Source: Methanobacteriota archaeon (GTDB lineage: Archaea > Halobacteriota > Methanosarcinia > Methanosarcinales > Methanosarcinaceae). From it: 64,000 nucleotides of DNA. The notes under the pieces are model-generated. The model searched no databases. It was given only the letters and a program-made list of their open reading frames with translations, and was not told the origin of the DNA. Position 1 is the stretch's first letter. Each line of letters begins with the position of its first letter. The stretch lies in NCBI GenBank assembly GCA_023399215.1, contig JAEWQJ010000047.1, positions 1-64,000 of the forward strand, in the 5' to 3' direction. Below are positions 18,432 to 27,532 of this stretch, one piece after another. The translations under genes were made by a program, and so were the position numbers.

Positions 18432-18662
18432 TTAGCCGTCATTTCCTATTGCGTTAACCGGGCAGGTTTCTAACGCTTCTTCACAAAGTTCTTTTTCTTC
18501 ATCAGTTTCAGGCTGCTTATATACATAAGCATTGGATTCGTCGTCATTCATCTTGAAGTTTTCAGGTGCAGTATCCACACAGAGATTACAGGCTATACAG
18601 TTGTAGTCACAATAATAAGATCCTGGAATATTTTCAACAACTTTATCTGAACTATCGGCTAT
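18432..18662 (-). CDS. 4Fe-4S ferredoxin, single cluster, apparent ATA start
   Basis: A 76-residue soluble ferredoxin, a low-potential electron carrier. Residues 21-28 hold NCIACNLC, followed by VDTAPENFKM and, near the end, ALETCPVNAIGNDG, the classic one-cluster pattern (CxxCxxC...CP). The N-terminus reads (start)ADSSDKVVENIPGSYYCDY, typical of this family with Met in place of the first residue. In the DNA the first codon is ATA (18662-18660), preceded by GGGGGAG at about 6 bases and by an in-frame TGA two codons earlier. No ATG, GTG or TTG occurs before the first cysteines. Therefore either ATA is the initiator or the gene is dead. Confidence 0.8.
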   Translation of the reverse strand: MADSSDKVVENIPGSYYCDYNCIACNLCVDTAPENFKMNDDESNAYVYKQPETDEEKELCEEALETCPVNAIGNDG

Positions 18663-19005
18663 ACTTCACTCCCCCATTGTGTTTATTTGACAATAAGAGT
18701 AATTAAGAGGATTTTTATATATAATTTAACGTTCGAAAATGACTTTTTTAGTGAATTAAGTTCCTTGATAAGTTCTGTAGTCATGTACATCTTAATGTAT
18801 CTAGAAAAAAGCTGGTTTGGTAACTAACTGGTTTAATAACTATTCGTGTAGCTTTTTTTAATAATTTCACTGCTGGGATATACTTTTCAAAACCTAAGAA
18901 TAACCTGTGTTGAGGTTCTGGGAAATTTATTTAATTCTATCCACCTTTTTATTAAATGGAAAGCATAAAATTGCTCTAGATCCATACCTTGAGGGGGAGG
19001 GTACC
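18663..19005. other. Divergent promoter region of ferredoxin and DUF59 genes
   Basis: AT-rich; ATTTTTATATATAAT at 18711-18725 is a candidate TATA element for the ferredoxin gene. An in-frame extension of the DUF59 gene back to TTG 18907 is possible but reads unlike the family. Confidence 0.4.
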
Positions 19006-19302
19006 ATAGTTACGAAAGAAGAAGTTATCGAAGTTCTAAAGACCTGCTATGATCCTGAAATTCCTATAAACATTATTGACCTTGGACTTGTTTATGGGGT
19101 AGAGGTAAAAGAGGACCGGGTCCATATCAAAATGACTCTAACTATGCCTGGCTGTCCTATGGGAGAGCTTATTATAGAGAATGTGAAGCGAAAAGTTGAG
19201 GCAATAGAAGGAGTAAAAGAAGCAAAGATCGAGCTTGTTTGGGACCCACCGTGGACTCCTGACAGGATTTCGGAAGAAGCAATGAAGCGGATTACAAAAT
19301 AA
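19006..19302 (+). CDS. DUF59/MIP18-family iron-sulfur assembly protein, apparent ATA start
   Basis: A 98-residue protein of the SufT/PaaD-like DUF59 family, which helps mature Fe-S proteins. Diagnostic segments: VLKTCYDPEIPINIIDLGLV (about 8-27), the TMPGCPMGELI motif with the conserved Cys, and VWDPPWTPDRIS near the end. GAGGGGGAGG (18991-19000) is followed after 5 bases by ATA (19006), giving (start)VTKEEVIEVL, the normal N-terminus. An in-frame TTG at 18907 would add 33 hydrophobic residues atypical of the family, with no Shine-Dalgarno. Next comes a nitroreductase 55 bases on. A 12-base duplication (TAATCAAGGAA) straddles the stop. Confidence 0.85.
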   Translation: MVTKEEVIEVLKTCYDPEIPINIIDLGLVYGVEVKEDRVHIKMTLTMPGCPMGELIIENVKRKVEAIEGVKEAKIELVWDPPWTPDRISEEAMKRITK

Positions 19303-19326
19303 TCAAGGAATAATCAAGGAATAAAA
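19301..19326. repeat. 12-base tandem duplication at the DUF59 stop codon
   Basis: TAATCAAGGAA is repeated; the first TAA is the gene's stop. Confidence 0.75.
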
Positions 19327-19357
19327 ATATTGTACTAAAAGTATGGGGGAAATAAGT

Positions 19358-19981
19358 ATGGGAAATCAGGGTCTTACAGACCTGCCAATGAAAGTCAAAC
19401 TGCCTGAGCCAGAAGCTGCAGATAGAAGCCATATCGAAGAACTCATTGCAAAGCGGAGGTCCGTAAGAAGATATAAAGACAAGGAACTCTCCGAGTCCGT
19501 CATTTCTCGCTTGCTCTGGGCTGCCCAGGGTGTAAGTTCTGAGGACGGTTTAAGGACCGCGCCCTCTGCAGGTGCGCTTTACCCTCTTGAAATTCATGTC
19601 GTTGCCGGAGAAGATGGAAAGCTTGAACCTGGAGTTTACAGGTACATTCCTGAAGGTCATACGCTTGTCCGGGAAATTGCAGGTGATATAAGGGAGGGGC
19701 TTTCAAAAGCTGCTCTTTCCCAGCCCATGATCCGGAGTGCTCCCGTTTCATTTGTAATCTCCGCGGTTTATCCGAGGATAACAGGCAAATACGGTAGTCG
19801 AGGCCTTCGTTATGCCCATATGGAAGCAGGGCACACTGCACAGAACATATGTCTCCTTGGAGTGGAACTCGGGATAGGAACCTGTACAGTAGGAGCTTTT
19901 GAGGACGAAGAGGTAAGAAAAATGCTGAAACTGCCAGCAAACGAAGATCCTCTCTATATTCTGCCTCTGGGTTATATTTGA
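19358..19981 (+). CDS. Nitroreductase-family FMN oxidoreductase (SagB/ThcOx-like)
   Basis: A 207-residue protein. It opens with the FMN-phosphate motif IAKRRSVRRYKDKELSE (about 30-46) and contains LLWAAQGVSS, RTAPSAGALYPLEIHVVAG (typical of the SagB subgroup), YAHMEAGHTAQNICLLGVEL and the terminal LYILPLGYI. It likely reduces or oxidises small molecules using flavin; the substrate is unknown. ATG 19358 is preferred because GGGGGA lies 7 bases upstream, whereas an in-frame ATG 15 bases earlier has no site. It probably shares a transcript with the DUF59 gene. Confidence 0.88.
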   Translation: MGNQGLTDLPMKVKLPEPEAADRSHIEELIAKRRSVRRYKDKELSESVISRLLWAAQGVSSEDGLRTAPSAGALYPLEIHVVAGEDGKLEPGVYRYIPEGHTLVREIAGDIREGLSKAALSQPMIRSAPVSFVISAVYPRITGKYGSRGLRYAHMEAGHTAQNICLLGVELGIGTCTVGAFEDEEVRKMLKLPANEDPLYILPLGYI

Positions 19982-20197
19982 GTCCTTTGCAACACTATAT
20001 TTCTATATTTCTATGTTTCTCTAAGAAAGCCTCTATGCTACCAATGTACTTGCAAACAGCCCAAAATTCAAAATTGAAAACCCAAAAGAAAATAATTGAA
20101 AACCCGAAAGAAAAGAAGAAACTTAAGAGAGAATGGGATTTAAAAAAGAAAACAATAAAGGAATCAAGAAATGGTTTAATACAGAGATTAAGAAATA

Positions 20198-20914
20198 TTA
20201 GAGGTTCCTTTTAGTCTCAGGGCTCATCTCAGTGTTTTCCCGGGTTAGCTTGCCTTCTGAATACCGATATATCGCAAGTTCTCCTGTGGAAAACCTGACT
20301 TCCTTGATATCCTCATCGGAAATCCCTTCTATATATTTAACCAGAGCTCTCAGACTGCCCTGGTGGGCACAGATCAGCACATTTTTCCCTGCCTTTACGG
20401 CAGGCAGGATTTTCTCCTTGAAATAGGGCACTGCACGTTCGTACACGACTTTGAGACTTTCTCCTTCAGGTGGGCCTGGCTGAAAGTTCCACCTCCAGGA
20501 GGCAAGTTTTTCGGCTCCGTATTTTTCTTCCATTTTTTGTTTTTTCCTGCCCTGAAGCTTACCGTAGTAGCGCTCGTTTAAATAAGGCGTGAAATAAATT
20601 GGGATAAGTTTTTTACCGAGGTTTTCAGGATACGAGTACCATTCCGTTTTCCCTGGATTTCCTTCATTCCCTGTACTCTCATGGACAACAACCCCTGTTT
20701 TCTTCTGTCCGGACAATATTAAGAAAAGTGTTTCCTGCGTCCTCACAAGGTTTGAGGCAAAAGCAAGATCCAGTTCGAACTTTTCAAGCTCTGCTGCACA
20801 CTGAAGAGCCTCTTCGATCCCTTTCCTGCTGAGAGAAATATCCACCCAGCCGGCAAGCCTTTCTTCGGGCTTTAATCCAGGTTCTCCATGCCTGACAAGT
20901 ATAAGATGACCCAT
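20198..20914 (-). CDS. Histidine phosphatase / phosphoglycerate mutase-like protein
   Basis: A 238-residue protein of the histidine phosphatase superfamily. The phosphoacceptor motif is HLILVRHGEPG (about 3-13), with GWVDISLSRKG and LAFASNLVRTQETL following, and the second catalytic His in ICAHQGSLRAL (about 190). The GW-D-LS-KG pattern resembles cofactor-dependent phosphoglycerate mutases, but the inserts differ; it may be a general phosphatase. The same window encodes a separate cofactor-independent mutase (54775). CGGAG lies 8 bases upstream of ATG 20914. Behind it, toward the HD gene, are five copies of a 21-base repeat. Confidence 0.82.
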   Translation of the reverse strand: MGHLILVRHGEPGLKPEERLAGWVDISLSRKGIEEALQCAAELEKFELDLAFASNLVRTQETLFLILSGQKKTGVVVHESTGNEGNPGKTEWYSYPENLGKKLIPIYFTPYLNERYYGKLQGRKKQKMEEKYGAEKLASWRWNFQPGPPEGESLKVVYERAVPYFKEKILPAVKAGKNVLICAHQGSLRALVKYIEGISDEDIKEVRFSTGELAIYRYSEGKLTRENTEMSPETKRNL

Positions 20915-20940
20915 AAAATGATACTCCGTATAATCAGTTT

Positions 20941-21043
20941 CTATAGCCAGGAGCCAGTAAGTATGGCCAGAAGTCAGTAGGTATGGCCAGAAGTCAGTAA
21001 GTATGGCTAGAAGCCAGTAAGTATAGTCAGAAACCAGTAAACA
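20941..21043. repeat. About 21-base tandem repeat, 5 degenerate copies
   Basis: The unit GGCCAGAAGTCAGTAAGTAT varies slightly between copies and lies between two minus-strand genes. Confidence 0.85.
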
Positions 21044-21053
21044 CTATGGTTTA

Positions 21054-21698
21054 TTACTTCTTCGGTACAGGCCTGAAATCCAGCCGGGTATTGTAGAGAA
21101 AATGCCAGAGGTCACCTTTCTTTGCCATTCTTTCTGCGTCAATCACAGCTCCCTGCCCCTCGACCTCGAACCTGACACTCCGCTTCCCGAAAGTGACTTT
21201 TCCGAGACTGCTTTCCATCCTGCTGTAATCAAGGGCATCAGCAAGCCGGATAAGAGCAGCCACTTTCAGGGTAAGCTCCTGAAGATCCTCAGGCATTTTC
21301 CCGAAGTCCTTTCCTTTAAGTTTCTCAACTTTCTCTTTACCTGCACTCTTTTTATGCAGGAAAGCAGTCCAGGCAACAATAGGCCTGAGTCTTTCAGGCA
21401 CCTCTAAAGGCGGGTGAAGGAGTAAAATGTTCCTTCCTGCTTTGTGATGATTTTCAAAATCTGCTGCTACTCCGATATCGTGAACAAGAGCAGCTATTTC
21501 TACCAGGTTCCGCATTTCGGGGTCCAGTCCATGGATAGAATTAAGAATGTCAAATAACTCAAGAGCGTTCCTGGCCACATTATCGGCATGGCTACGTTCA
21601 ATTCCATATATGTGGTAAAGGTCCTCCAGAGGTAAAGGCTCGGGAAATACTCCTTCTGCGGACTGACCAGCTTCTGAAGATTCTTTATCTGAACTCAC
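21054..21698 (-). CDS. HD-domain protein, Ppx/GppA C-terminal-like
   Basis: A 214-residue HD-superfamily protein. Metal-binding residues are visible in RSHADNVARNALELFD (first His), ALVHDIGV (the HD dyad) and NHHKAGRNILL with a later VAWTAFLHKK. The helical arrangement and the final ...GQGAVIDAERM... segment resemble the HD domain found at the C-terminus of exopolyphosphatase Ppx/GppA proteins, here free-standing. It may act on polyphosphate or nucleotides. The start is placed at GTG 21698, with GAAAGGTG about 6 bases upstream; an in-frame GTG three codons earlier overlaps that site. Confidence 0.8.
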   Translation of the reverse strand: MSSDKESSEAGQSAEGVFPEPLPLEDLYHIYGIERSHADNVARNALELFDILNSIHGLDPEMRNLVEIAALVHDIGVAADFENHHKAGRNILLLHPPLEVPERLRPIVAWTAFLHKKSAGKEKVEKLKGKDFGKMPEDLQELTLKVAALIRLADALDYSRMESSLGKVTFGKRSVRFEVEGQGAVIDAERMAKKGDLWHFLYNTRLDFRPVPKK

Positions 21699-21744
21699 AC
21701 TGGGCACCTTTCTTATTTGCCTTTTACTAATATCATAAGTATTG

Positions 21745-22185
21745 TTAACTAATTATAGCTAGCTCTTTATTTCTATGTTTCATCAATAGAAGAACAGAGT
21801 ACTTTAGCATTTCAAGAATATCATTCAACTGTATACGTTTCGGCTTTGGATTAAATAGGAATATTTTCTGGAAGAAACTCTGCATATGCTCTCCAGTGAT
21901 CTGTCATTACTTCTCCAATCTCTTTCTGCTTTAATTTTTCCCATATTAGTTGTCCAGTTTCCGTTCCTCTGCTACCAAAAGATCAGTTGATGAATTTTTT
22001 CCCAACTCTATCAACAGCAATCCAGATCCAGCAATATTTTTTTGTTACCGATGTAAGTGTGCATCTCATCCATTTCAACAATAGAGATCTCACTTTCGTT
22101 TTTTAGGTCCTCCAACTCCTGACCAAATTTCTTTATCCATTTTTGGACAGAAACATGACTTACTCCTAAAGTTCGGACTCAAATC
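21745..22185 (-). pseudogene. Decayed IS1-family transposase
   Basis: On the minus strand, broken frames read VSHVSVQKWIKKFGQELE, then VEMDEMHTYIGNKK, a shift, WIWIAVDRVGKKFIN followed by a stop, GTETGQLIWEKLKQKEIG, VMTDHWRAYAEFLPENI, another shift or deletion, and the C-terminal ILEMLKYSVLLLMKHRN. This is the order of an IS1-family InsB-type transposase (the DEMHTYIG and DHWRAY blocks hold catalytic residues). At least two frameshifts, one nonsense codon and an internal deletion make it non-functional. Confidence 0.75.
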
Positions 22186-22195
22186 ATATTGCGTG

Positions 22196-22245
22196 CGGCC
22201 ATCCCACCCTAAAGGATGGGGTATGCTTCGAGCCGCCCGCCCGGT
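22196..22245. repeat. Hairpin, possible IS200/IS605-type element end
   Basis: CCATCC CACCCTAAA GGATGG forms a 6-base-pair stem with a 9-base loop, followed by a C-rich stretch (GCCGCCCGCCCGG). It abuts the IS1 remnant. Identification as an IS605-type end is an inference. Confidence 0.35.
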
Positions 22246-22414
22246 TTCTGGGGAATAGTTCAGTATCCATTTACAAGACTTTCTTGATGCAGAGTTTCAT
22301 TACCAACTTATGTAACCATGAAACTAAGAAACCTACTTTACAAAGAAGCAACGGTACAGAGGTTTAAACGAAACCAAAAAGAGGCGAGGGTTCACTTCCT
22401 CTCCAATCTAAACA

Positions 22415-22527
22415 GGCTGTCCAACAATTATTGGTAGTAATAAAAAAGTGCTAAAAAGAAACAAATAAGGCCTTTAAATCAAAAAAGGAGGAATTATTTT
22501 ATTACTGAATGTAATTGTCGGACAGCC
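22415..22527. mobile_element. 113-base MITE-like inverted-repeat element
   Basis: The ends are GGCTGTCCAACAATTA and, inverted, GGCTGTCCGACAATTA, each followed on the inner side by a block containing AGTAATAAAA. The interior is about 50 bases and has no coding potential. A partial copy is at about 10926. Confidence 0.75.
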
Positions 22528-22653
22528 TATAAAGAGTGGGGTATTCGTGATTCTCTGCACTCCCGTAGTAATAAAAAAGTTTAATTATATAAGTAAGTTC
22601 CAATTATTGATGTTTTTTATTAAAATGTAAATGAATGATGGAGGAATAGGATA

Positions 22654-23343
22654 ATGAAAACTAACGAAAAGTTTCATCAGCTGATCTTATCTTTATTAGC
22701 TCTAGTATTAATTCTAATTGTTGTTTCATCTGCTGCATCTGCTTCTACTCTTAAAGTAGGACCTAAAGAGAAGTATAAAACAATCCAGAAAGCCGTTAAT
22801 GCAGCTAAAAGCGGAGACACAATAAAAGTTTCCTCCGGCACATATAAAGAATACGTCAAAGTAGACAAAAAAGTATTCATTCTAGGAACCAAGTATCCCA
22901 AAGTCGACGGTTTTTATTATTACGGAGGTTCATCTGGTACAATAAATGGTTTCTCAATTCAAAAATATGGGATAGGTGCTGCATATGATGGCGGTTATCC
23001 AACTGTTATTAGAAACAATTATTTTTATAACTGTGGAATCTCTCTTATTGGACATCTTATGGACGACGCTATAATAATGAATAATCAAATAGTTGGTGGA
23101 ACGATTTATTTAAATGATAATACTGGGCAAACTATAACAGGGAACATGATTTCCAAGTCAAAGGTTGGACTTTACCTGGGAGATATGGGCGCCGATCCGA
23201 CAGTTACAAAAAACACGTTTAAGAGTTGCAAGTATGGAGTTTATATTTATACTGATACCTATCCTGGAAAATTGAAAAAATTTTCTGGAAATAAATATGT
23301 TAATAATAAGGTAAATATTGGGTGGGGCACTGATTATCTGTAA
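22654..23343 (+). CDS. Secreted right-handed beta-helix (NosD/PbH1-like) protein
   Basis: A 229-residue protein with a signal peptide (about 1-30, hydrophobic LILSLLALVLILIVVSSAAS then ASA). It continues TLKVGPKEKYKTIQKAVNAA, the signature opening of parallel beta-helix surface proteins (TIQ.AV..A..GDTI.V..GTY.E), then short helix coils with repeated GN.I, NNYFYNC and NNQIVGG turns. It ends after about eight coils, short for the family, which often carries extra PKD or anchoring domains; none is present. It is probably an extracellular carbohydrate-binding or structural protein. GGAGGA lies 8 bases before ATG 22654. It is flanked on both sides by decayed insertion sequences. Confidence 0.85.
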   Translation: MKTNEKFHQLILSLLALVLILIVVSSAASASTLKVGPKEKYKTIQKAVNAAKSGDTIKVSSGTYKEYVKVDKKVFILGTKYPKVDGFYYYGGSSGTINGFSIQKYGIGAAYDGGYPTVIRNNYFYNCGISLIGHLMDDAIIMNNQIVGGTIYLNDNTGQTITGNMISKSKVGLYLGDMGADPTVTKNTFKSCKYGVYIYTDTYPGKLKKFSGNKYVNNKVNIGWGTDYL

Positions 23344-23381
23344 TTATCAACCCCCCACTTCCTTTTTTAGTCTTAATCTAA

Positions 23382-23990
23382 TTACAATGCCTCAATAGGT
23401 CCATTATTCGTTAGTGTCAATTCGGCTGGATTTCCTTTTACAGCATACACAAACTTCGTTTCGAAGTTTCCACCAGGTGTGATATCAACAGCTACTGAAA
23501 GTAGTATACCTTTACCATCTGTTAAAATACTCCTTTTTGTACCTTTTTTACCACAATCAGTTGGATTAGCTCCGGTCCCAGCTCCACCGAATGGTACTTT
23601 TGTCATAGCACCGTCAAGTGCTTGTCACTCCCACTCTAATCCATTTTTATTATCGTATTCCAGTAGACCAGCTTTCATATGTTCTCAAAAAATCCGGATC
23701 TTTGCCATTCTTGAAATCGATCATGGACAGTACTTGAAGCTCCATAAAATCGTGGCAAAGATTTCCATTGGCAACCAGTACGAAGAAGATAGAAAATACC
23801 ACTCAAGATTCTCTTATCATCTTTTCTAGGTCTTACAAGTTTCTTTTTGGGTTTAGGGAGAGGTAATAATGGTTTGATTTTACTCCAGAACTCGTCGGAG
23901 ATCCATAGTCCTGTACGTTATTTCATGTTGCCATTACTCAACATTACCCTGAAATGTAGTTATTCTACTTTTCGGATAGGCTCTTAATCA
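23382..23990 (-). pseudogene. Decayed IS5-family transposase, chimeric at its 3' end
   Basis: Read on the minus strand from about 23940, broken frames give WISDEFWSKIKPLLPLPKP, DDKRILSGIFYLLRTGCQW, ASSTVHDRFQEWQRSGFFE, a stop, then LEWEWQALDGAMTKVPFGG and KKGTKRSILTDGKGI, the order of an IS5-group (IS1031/IS427-like) transposase. After LSVAVD the frame continues in an unrelated tail (TPGGNFETKFVYAVKGNPA), so the catalytic C-terminal half is missing and replaced. The left end of the element, CTTTTCGGATAGGCTCTTA, is present at about 23970-23988. Confidence 0.7.
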
Positions 23991-24077
23991 CCTTCAAATC
24001 AACTTAAATCAACTTAAATCAACTTCAGTTTTTTAACCTGATAATAATTACAGAAGCTTGAAACTTCTTACTTCAGG

Positions 24078-26834
24078 TCAGAAATTCTTTTTTTTACGGT
24101 CTTTTGTTAAGGATGCCTTCTTTTTCTCTACCCGCTCAAGAAGAGCTTTTCCAAGGTTCGAATACTCCTTTTTCACAGGTTTTTCTTTTTTCACGGTTTT
24201 TTGGGCGAAAATAGCCTCTTCTTCTTTGTTGTCAAAAAAGCCTGAAAATTGGTCAAAAAGTAGAATCGAAGCTTCAAGTAGCTTTTTCTGCCCTGAAAGG
24301 TCGTCAGGGGAGAGTTTCCCTGCGCGTGTAAGAAGTTCTGCAAACTGTTCGAAGATCTCGAGAAGTTTCTGCCTTTCAGCCTGCTCCCTGACTTCATCTG
24401 TCATTTTTGAGAGGTATCGCTCATTTTCAAGTTTTGCTATACCGGGTCTGTCGCTGAAAAGAATGAATAACAGAGCTTGATAAAAGGGATGATAGAATTC
24501 TGGAATATGGAAACCAATAGAGGCTTCGGATGCTTCCTTAAAATAATTGACGGCTTCTTTTAGCCCGAAAATGTAAGTAGCTTCATTTTCTGCCCTTAGC
24601 GCCTTCCAGAGAGAAGCTCTTCCAAGCGAGCGGAAAGCATACCTTCGGACATAAACGTACAGATTGTCAGTAAGCGCCTTCAGGTCTCTCCAGGCCTGGG
24701 TTTTATCAGGCATATAAAAAAAAGCAGGCCCAAGAGCCCTTGTTGACGCCCTTTGCACAAAACTGTCACTATGATCGGAAAAACTTAACAGGTCTTTCCA
24801 GGCTTTTTCTTTATCAGGTACCTCTATATAGCCTGAGGATAGGGCAAGAATTGCTCCTTTCCGGACTTCACGGTCTTCAACTGACGCAAGCCTTACAAGC
24901 TCGTTCCAGGCTGCCTGCTTATCTTCACAATAGGCAAAAGCAGAAGCAAGGAGTTCTGCTGCTCTCCTCCTGAGATGGGCTTCCTGGCTTTCAGTAAGCT
25001 TTACAAGGTCAAAAAAAACTGTAGACTTTTCCTCAACCACTGGAAATACCTCCAAAAGCAGGTCTGCAGCATCCCTTCTGGTACCTGTCTCCTCCTCCCC
25101 GGTCAGGTTAAGGAGTTCGTTCCAGATATCCTGCGTTTTGCCTGTATATTGGGAGTAGGCTGTAAGCAGAGATTCTATTGCGCCTCTTCGCCTCTGGGGA
25201 TCCGGATCCGAAATCAGGTTAATAAGCTTACTTACAGCCTCGTCTTTGTCGGAAAGACCAGAGCCTGACCCGGCAAACAAGTCCGTCATATCTTTTCTTC
25301 GTATGTACGCCCTGTTCTCTACTTCAAGCCCGAAATTATCAGACACAGGTTTTTTAAAGAAGTTAGAGACAGGCTTTCTGTGTTCTTTTTCATTAAACTG
25401 GAAACTACCAATTTCTCCAGTATTTTCTTTTTCTCCTAAGTTTTCTTTTTCACCTGATTTTTCTTTTTCTCGGAATTTACTTTCTTTTTCGGGTTTGCTA
25501 TTTCCTTCTGATTCATATTCCTTCCAGGTTTTCTCTAGCTTCCCATAGTTACATTTCCATGTTCTATCCTGCTCTCCATAGTTACGTTTTCTTATCTCTT
25601 CCCACTCCCTTTCACTTACCTCAGGCATATTACACAATTCGGGATAAGCAGAAGCAAGCGTATTCACGACCTTTCGGAGAGCAGGACTATTCTTCGTTTC
25701 AGCCAGGTGTACAAGTTCGGAATATGCTCCTCTTTTGTAGGAAATGTGTGGAAAGACCTTCGTGAGAATGTTAACCGCTGTACTCTGCACGGCTTCGTCC
25801 TCATCCCCTGAAAGTTCGATGAGTTCCTCCCATAGTGAAGCTTTGTTATCCAGACCTGAAAATAAGGATACAATCGCATCAGCGGCCATGTTCCTGATAG
25901 AATCATCTCTGGCTTTTGCCAGGCTCAGGAAATCAGCCCAGATCTTTTTTTTGTCCGGCATCTCAGGAAAGATAAAAAACAGTGCATCGATAGCTTGCTT
26001 TCGAATATATTCATTCTCATCTCCTGTAAGCCTGAGAATGTCATTCCAGGCCTTTTTCTTATCCGGGACATGAGAAAAAACCGGGGGTAGAGCCAGAAGT
26101 GCTTCCTTCTGAGCCTCAGGATTTCCTGATACTGCAAGTTCCAGAAGAGTCTCAAGAATTTCATCCTTCATCTCGTCCGGCATCTGTGTGTAAATAACTC
26201 CAGGAGTCCGGGCAGCCTGCTCCCTGACCTTTTCATCCGCAGATTCGCTAGCCAGTTCCAGTACTTCATTCCAGGCTTCTTCTTTTTCCTCATCAGCCAG
26301 TTCCGGGAAAACCAGGCCCAAAAGCAAAGCCGACTTCTCCCGTACATAAGAATATTCTGAAGTTCTCATCTTAAACAGATCTTTCCAGACCTGCCCCTTA
26401 TCCGGAACTTCCTTTATTATATAATGAAGTGAGCTAACAATTTCCCTGTTTGCATCTTCCATGCTTGATCTGGAGTTTATCAGCCCGGCAAGGTCTTCCC
26501 ATGCTTTATTTTTGTCCGGCATGAGGAAAAAAACGCTGACCAGAGCATTGGCTGCAGCCGTCATTACTGACTCTACAGGATAAGCTGTCAGATTCACAAA
26601 CTTATCCCAGGCAAGCTTTCTATCCGGTACATTCGGAAAAACCGTTACAAGGGAATTTATGGCTTCTTCCCTGACTGCATCCTCTTCATCAGAACAAAGT
26701 CTTAACAGATCTTCAAAAGCCTGTTTTCTGTCAGGCAAAGCCTCAAAAAAAGTTCCCAGCTGCTTTGCAGCCTCTATTCTATCATCCGAAAACTGACTGA
26801 AAACCTTATTATGTACCTCTGGCTGCTCACTCAA
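24078..26834 (-). CDS. Large HEAT-repeat protein
   Basis: A 918-residue protein built of about twenty 39-42-residue HEAT-like repeats with the pattern MPDKKKAWxDLLxLxxDEDExVRxxAxxAL, in two blocks (about 10-400 and 510-740). The blocks are separated by a charged low-complexity linker rich in Glu/Lys/Gly (about 405-475, GEKENLGEKENTGE). The C-terminus (about 770-918) is helical and very basic at the end (KKKASLTKDRKKKNF). No enzymatic motif is present, so it is probably a scaffold. The start is TTG 26834 with GGTGG about 6 bases upstream. In Methanosarcina such HEAT proteins are frequent and of unknown partner. Confidence 0.85.
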   Translation of the reverse strand: MSEQPEVHNKVFSQFSDDRIEAAKQLGTFFEALPDRKQAFEDLLRLCSDEEDAVREEAINSLVTVFPNVPDRKLAWDKFVNLTAYPVESVMTAAANALVSVFFLMPDKNKAWEDLAGLINSRSSMEDANREIVSSLHYIIKEVPDKGQVWKDLFKMRTSEYSYVREKSALLLGLVFPELADEEKEEAWNEVLELASESADEKVREQAARTPGVIYTQMPDEMKDEILETLLELAVSGNPEAQKEALLALPPVFSHVPDKKKAWNDILRLTGDENEYIRKQAIDALFFIFPEMPDKKKIWADFLSLAKARDDSIRNMAADAIVSLFSGLDNKASLWEELIELSGDEDEAVQSTAVNILTKVFPHISYKRGAYSELVHLAETKNSPALRKVVNTLASAYPELCNMPEVSEREWEEIRKRNYGEQDRTWKCNYGKLEKTWKEYESEGNSKPEKESKFREKEKSGEKENLGEKENTGEIGSFQFNEKEHRKPVSNFFKKPVSDNFGLEVENRAYIRRKDMTDLFAGSGSGLSDKDEAVSKLINLISDPDPQRRRGAIESLLTAYSQYTGKTQDIWNELLNLTGEEETGTRRDAADLLLEVFPVVEEKSTVFFDLVKLTESQEAHLRRRAAELLASAFAYCEDKQAAWNELVRLASVEDREVRKGAILALSSGYIEVPDKEKAWKDLLSFSDHSDSFVQRASTRALGPAFFYMPDKTQAWRDLKALTDNLYVYVRRYAFRSLGRASLWKALRAENEATYIFGLKEAVNYFKEASEASIGFHIPEFYHPFYQALLFILFSDRPGIAKLENERYLSKMTDEVREQAERQKLLEIFEQFAELLTRAGKLSPDDLSGQKKLLEASILLFDQFSGFFDNKEEEAIFAQKTVKKEKPVKKEYSNLGKALLERVEKKKASLTKDRKKKNF

Positions 26835-26878
26835 AAATTTCCACCAACTTTGCTGTAATGCCTTCCTATCTAAATATC

Positions 26879-27007
26879 GAGCCTATCCCAAAACTAATTT
26901 TATCCTCAAATTAGTAAAATTTCAAAATTATTTTCATGATAAGAAAATCTATTACTTATTGCGGATCTGGGATTCAGAGAAATCATTTTGAGTTTTGAGA
27001 TAAGCTC
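26879..27007. mobile_element. 129-base MITE with IS5-like termini
   Basis: The ends are GAGCCTATCCCAAAAC and, inverted, GAGCTTATCTCAAAAC (14 of 16 match). The terminus resembles the end of the IS5-family remnant at 23.98 kb (GAGCCTATCCGAAAAG). No coding sequence inside. Confidence 0.65.
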
Positions 27008-27532
27008 ATTTTTTATTTACATACGGTATCCCAATCTGGCAGGTTTCCTCATATAAGTATTGATTCTGGATTATAGCAGGAAGTAAAAATTATTAAAGTA
27101 GAACCGAGAAATGCTGACATAATAGTTTGGCTGTTAAACTCATGACCTATTTAACCAGATCCTTAAGACCATTGATTGGTTTTGTGGCATGCCGTTATTG
27201 TTATTTCAATAAGTTTCATTACATTACTTATTAACTGAAGTTTAATTATTATACTTATTTACTTATTAATAGAAGTTCTATTATTATAGATTTCTCACAC
27301 TTCCTAACCTTTCAAAAAGCTTAAATACCTCTGAGTAGGAGATAGTTTCTCAATCAAAGATATATTGCATTATATTATTGTTTATTTATGCTATTACGAA
27401 TTAAATATGTTAGTCCAAAATTGTTTAACTATGGACCTGTATCATGCTGAATTATAGTACTTATATAATTGCATAGTATATTATCCGAGATATAGTATCC
27501 AATGAGGATATAAAAAATAGAAGGTTGAAATA
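27008..27532. other. AT-rich upstream region of the 27.5 kb gene
   Basis: No gene seen. It contains a direct repeat of TTATTATA/ATTACTTATTAA motifs (27225-27295). Confidence 0.4.
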
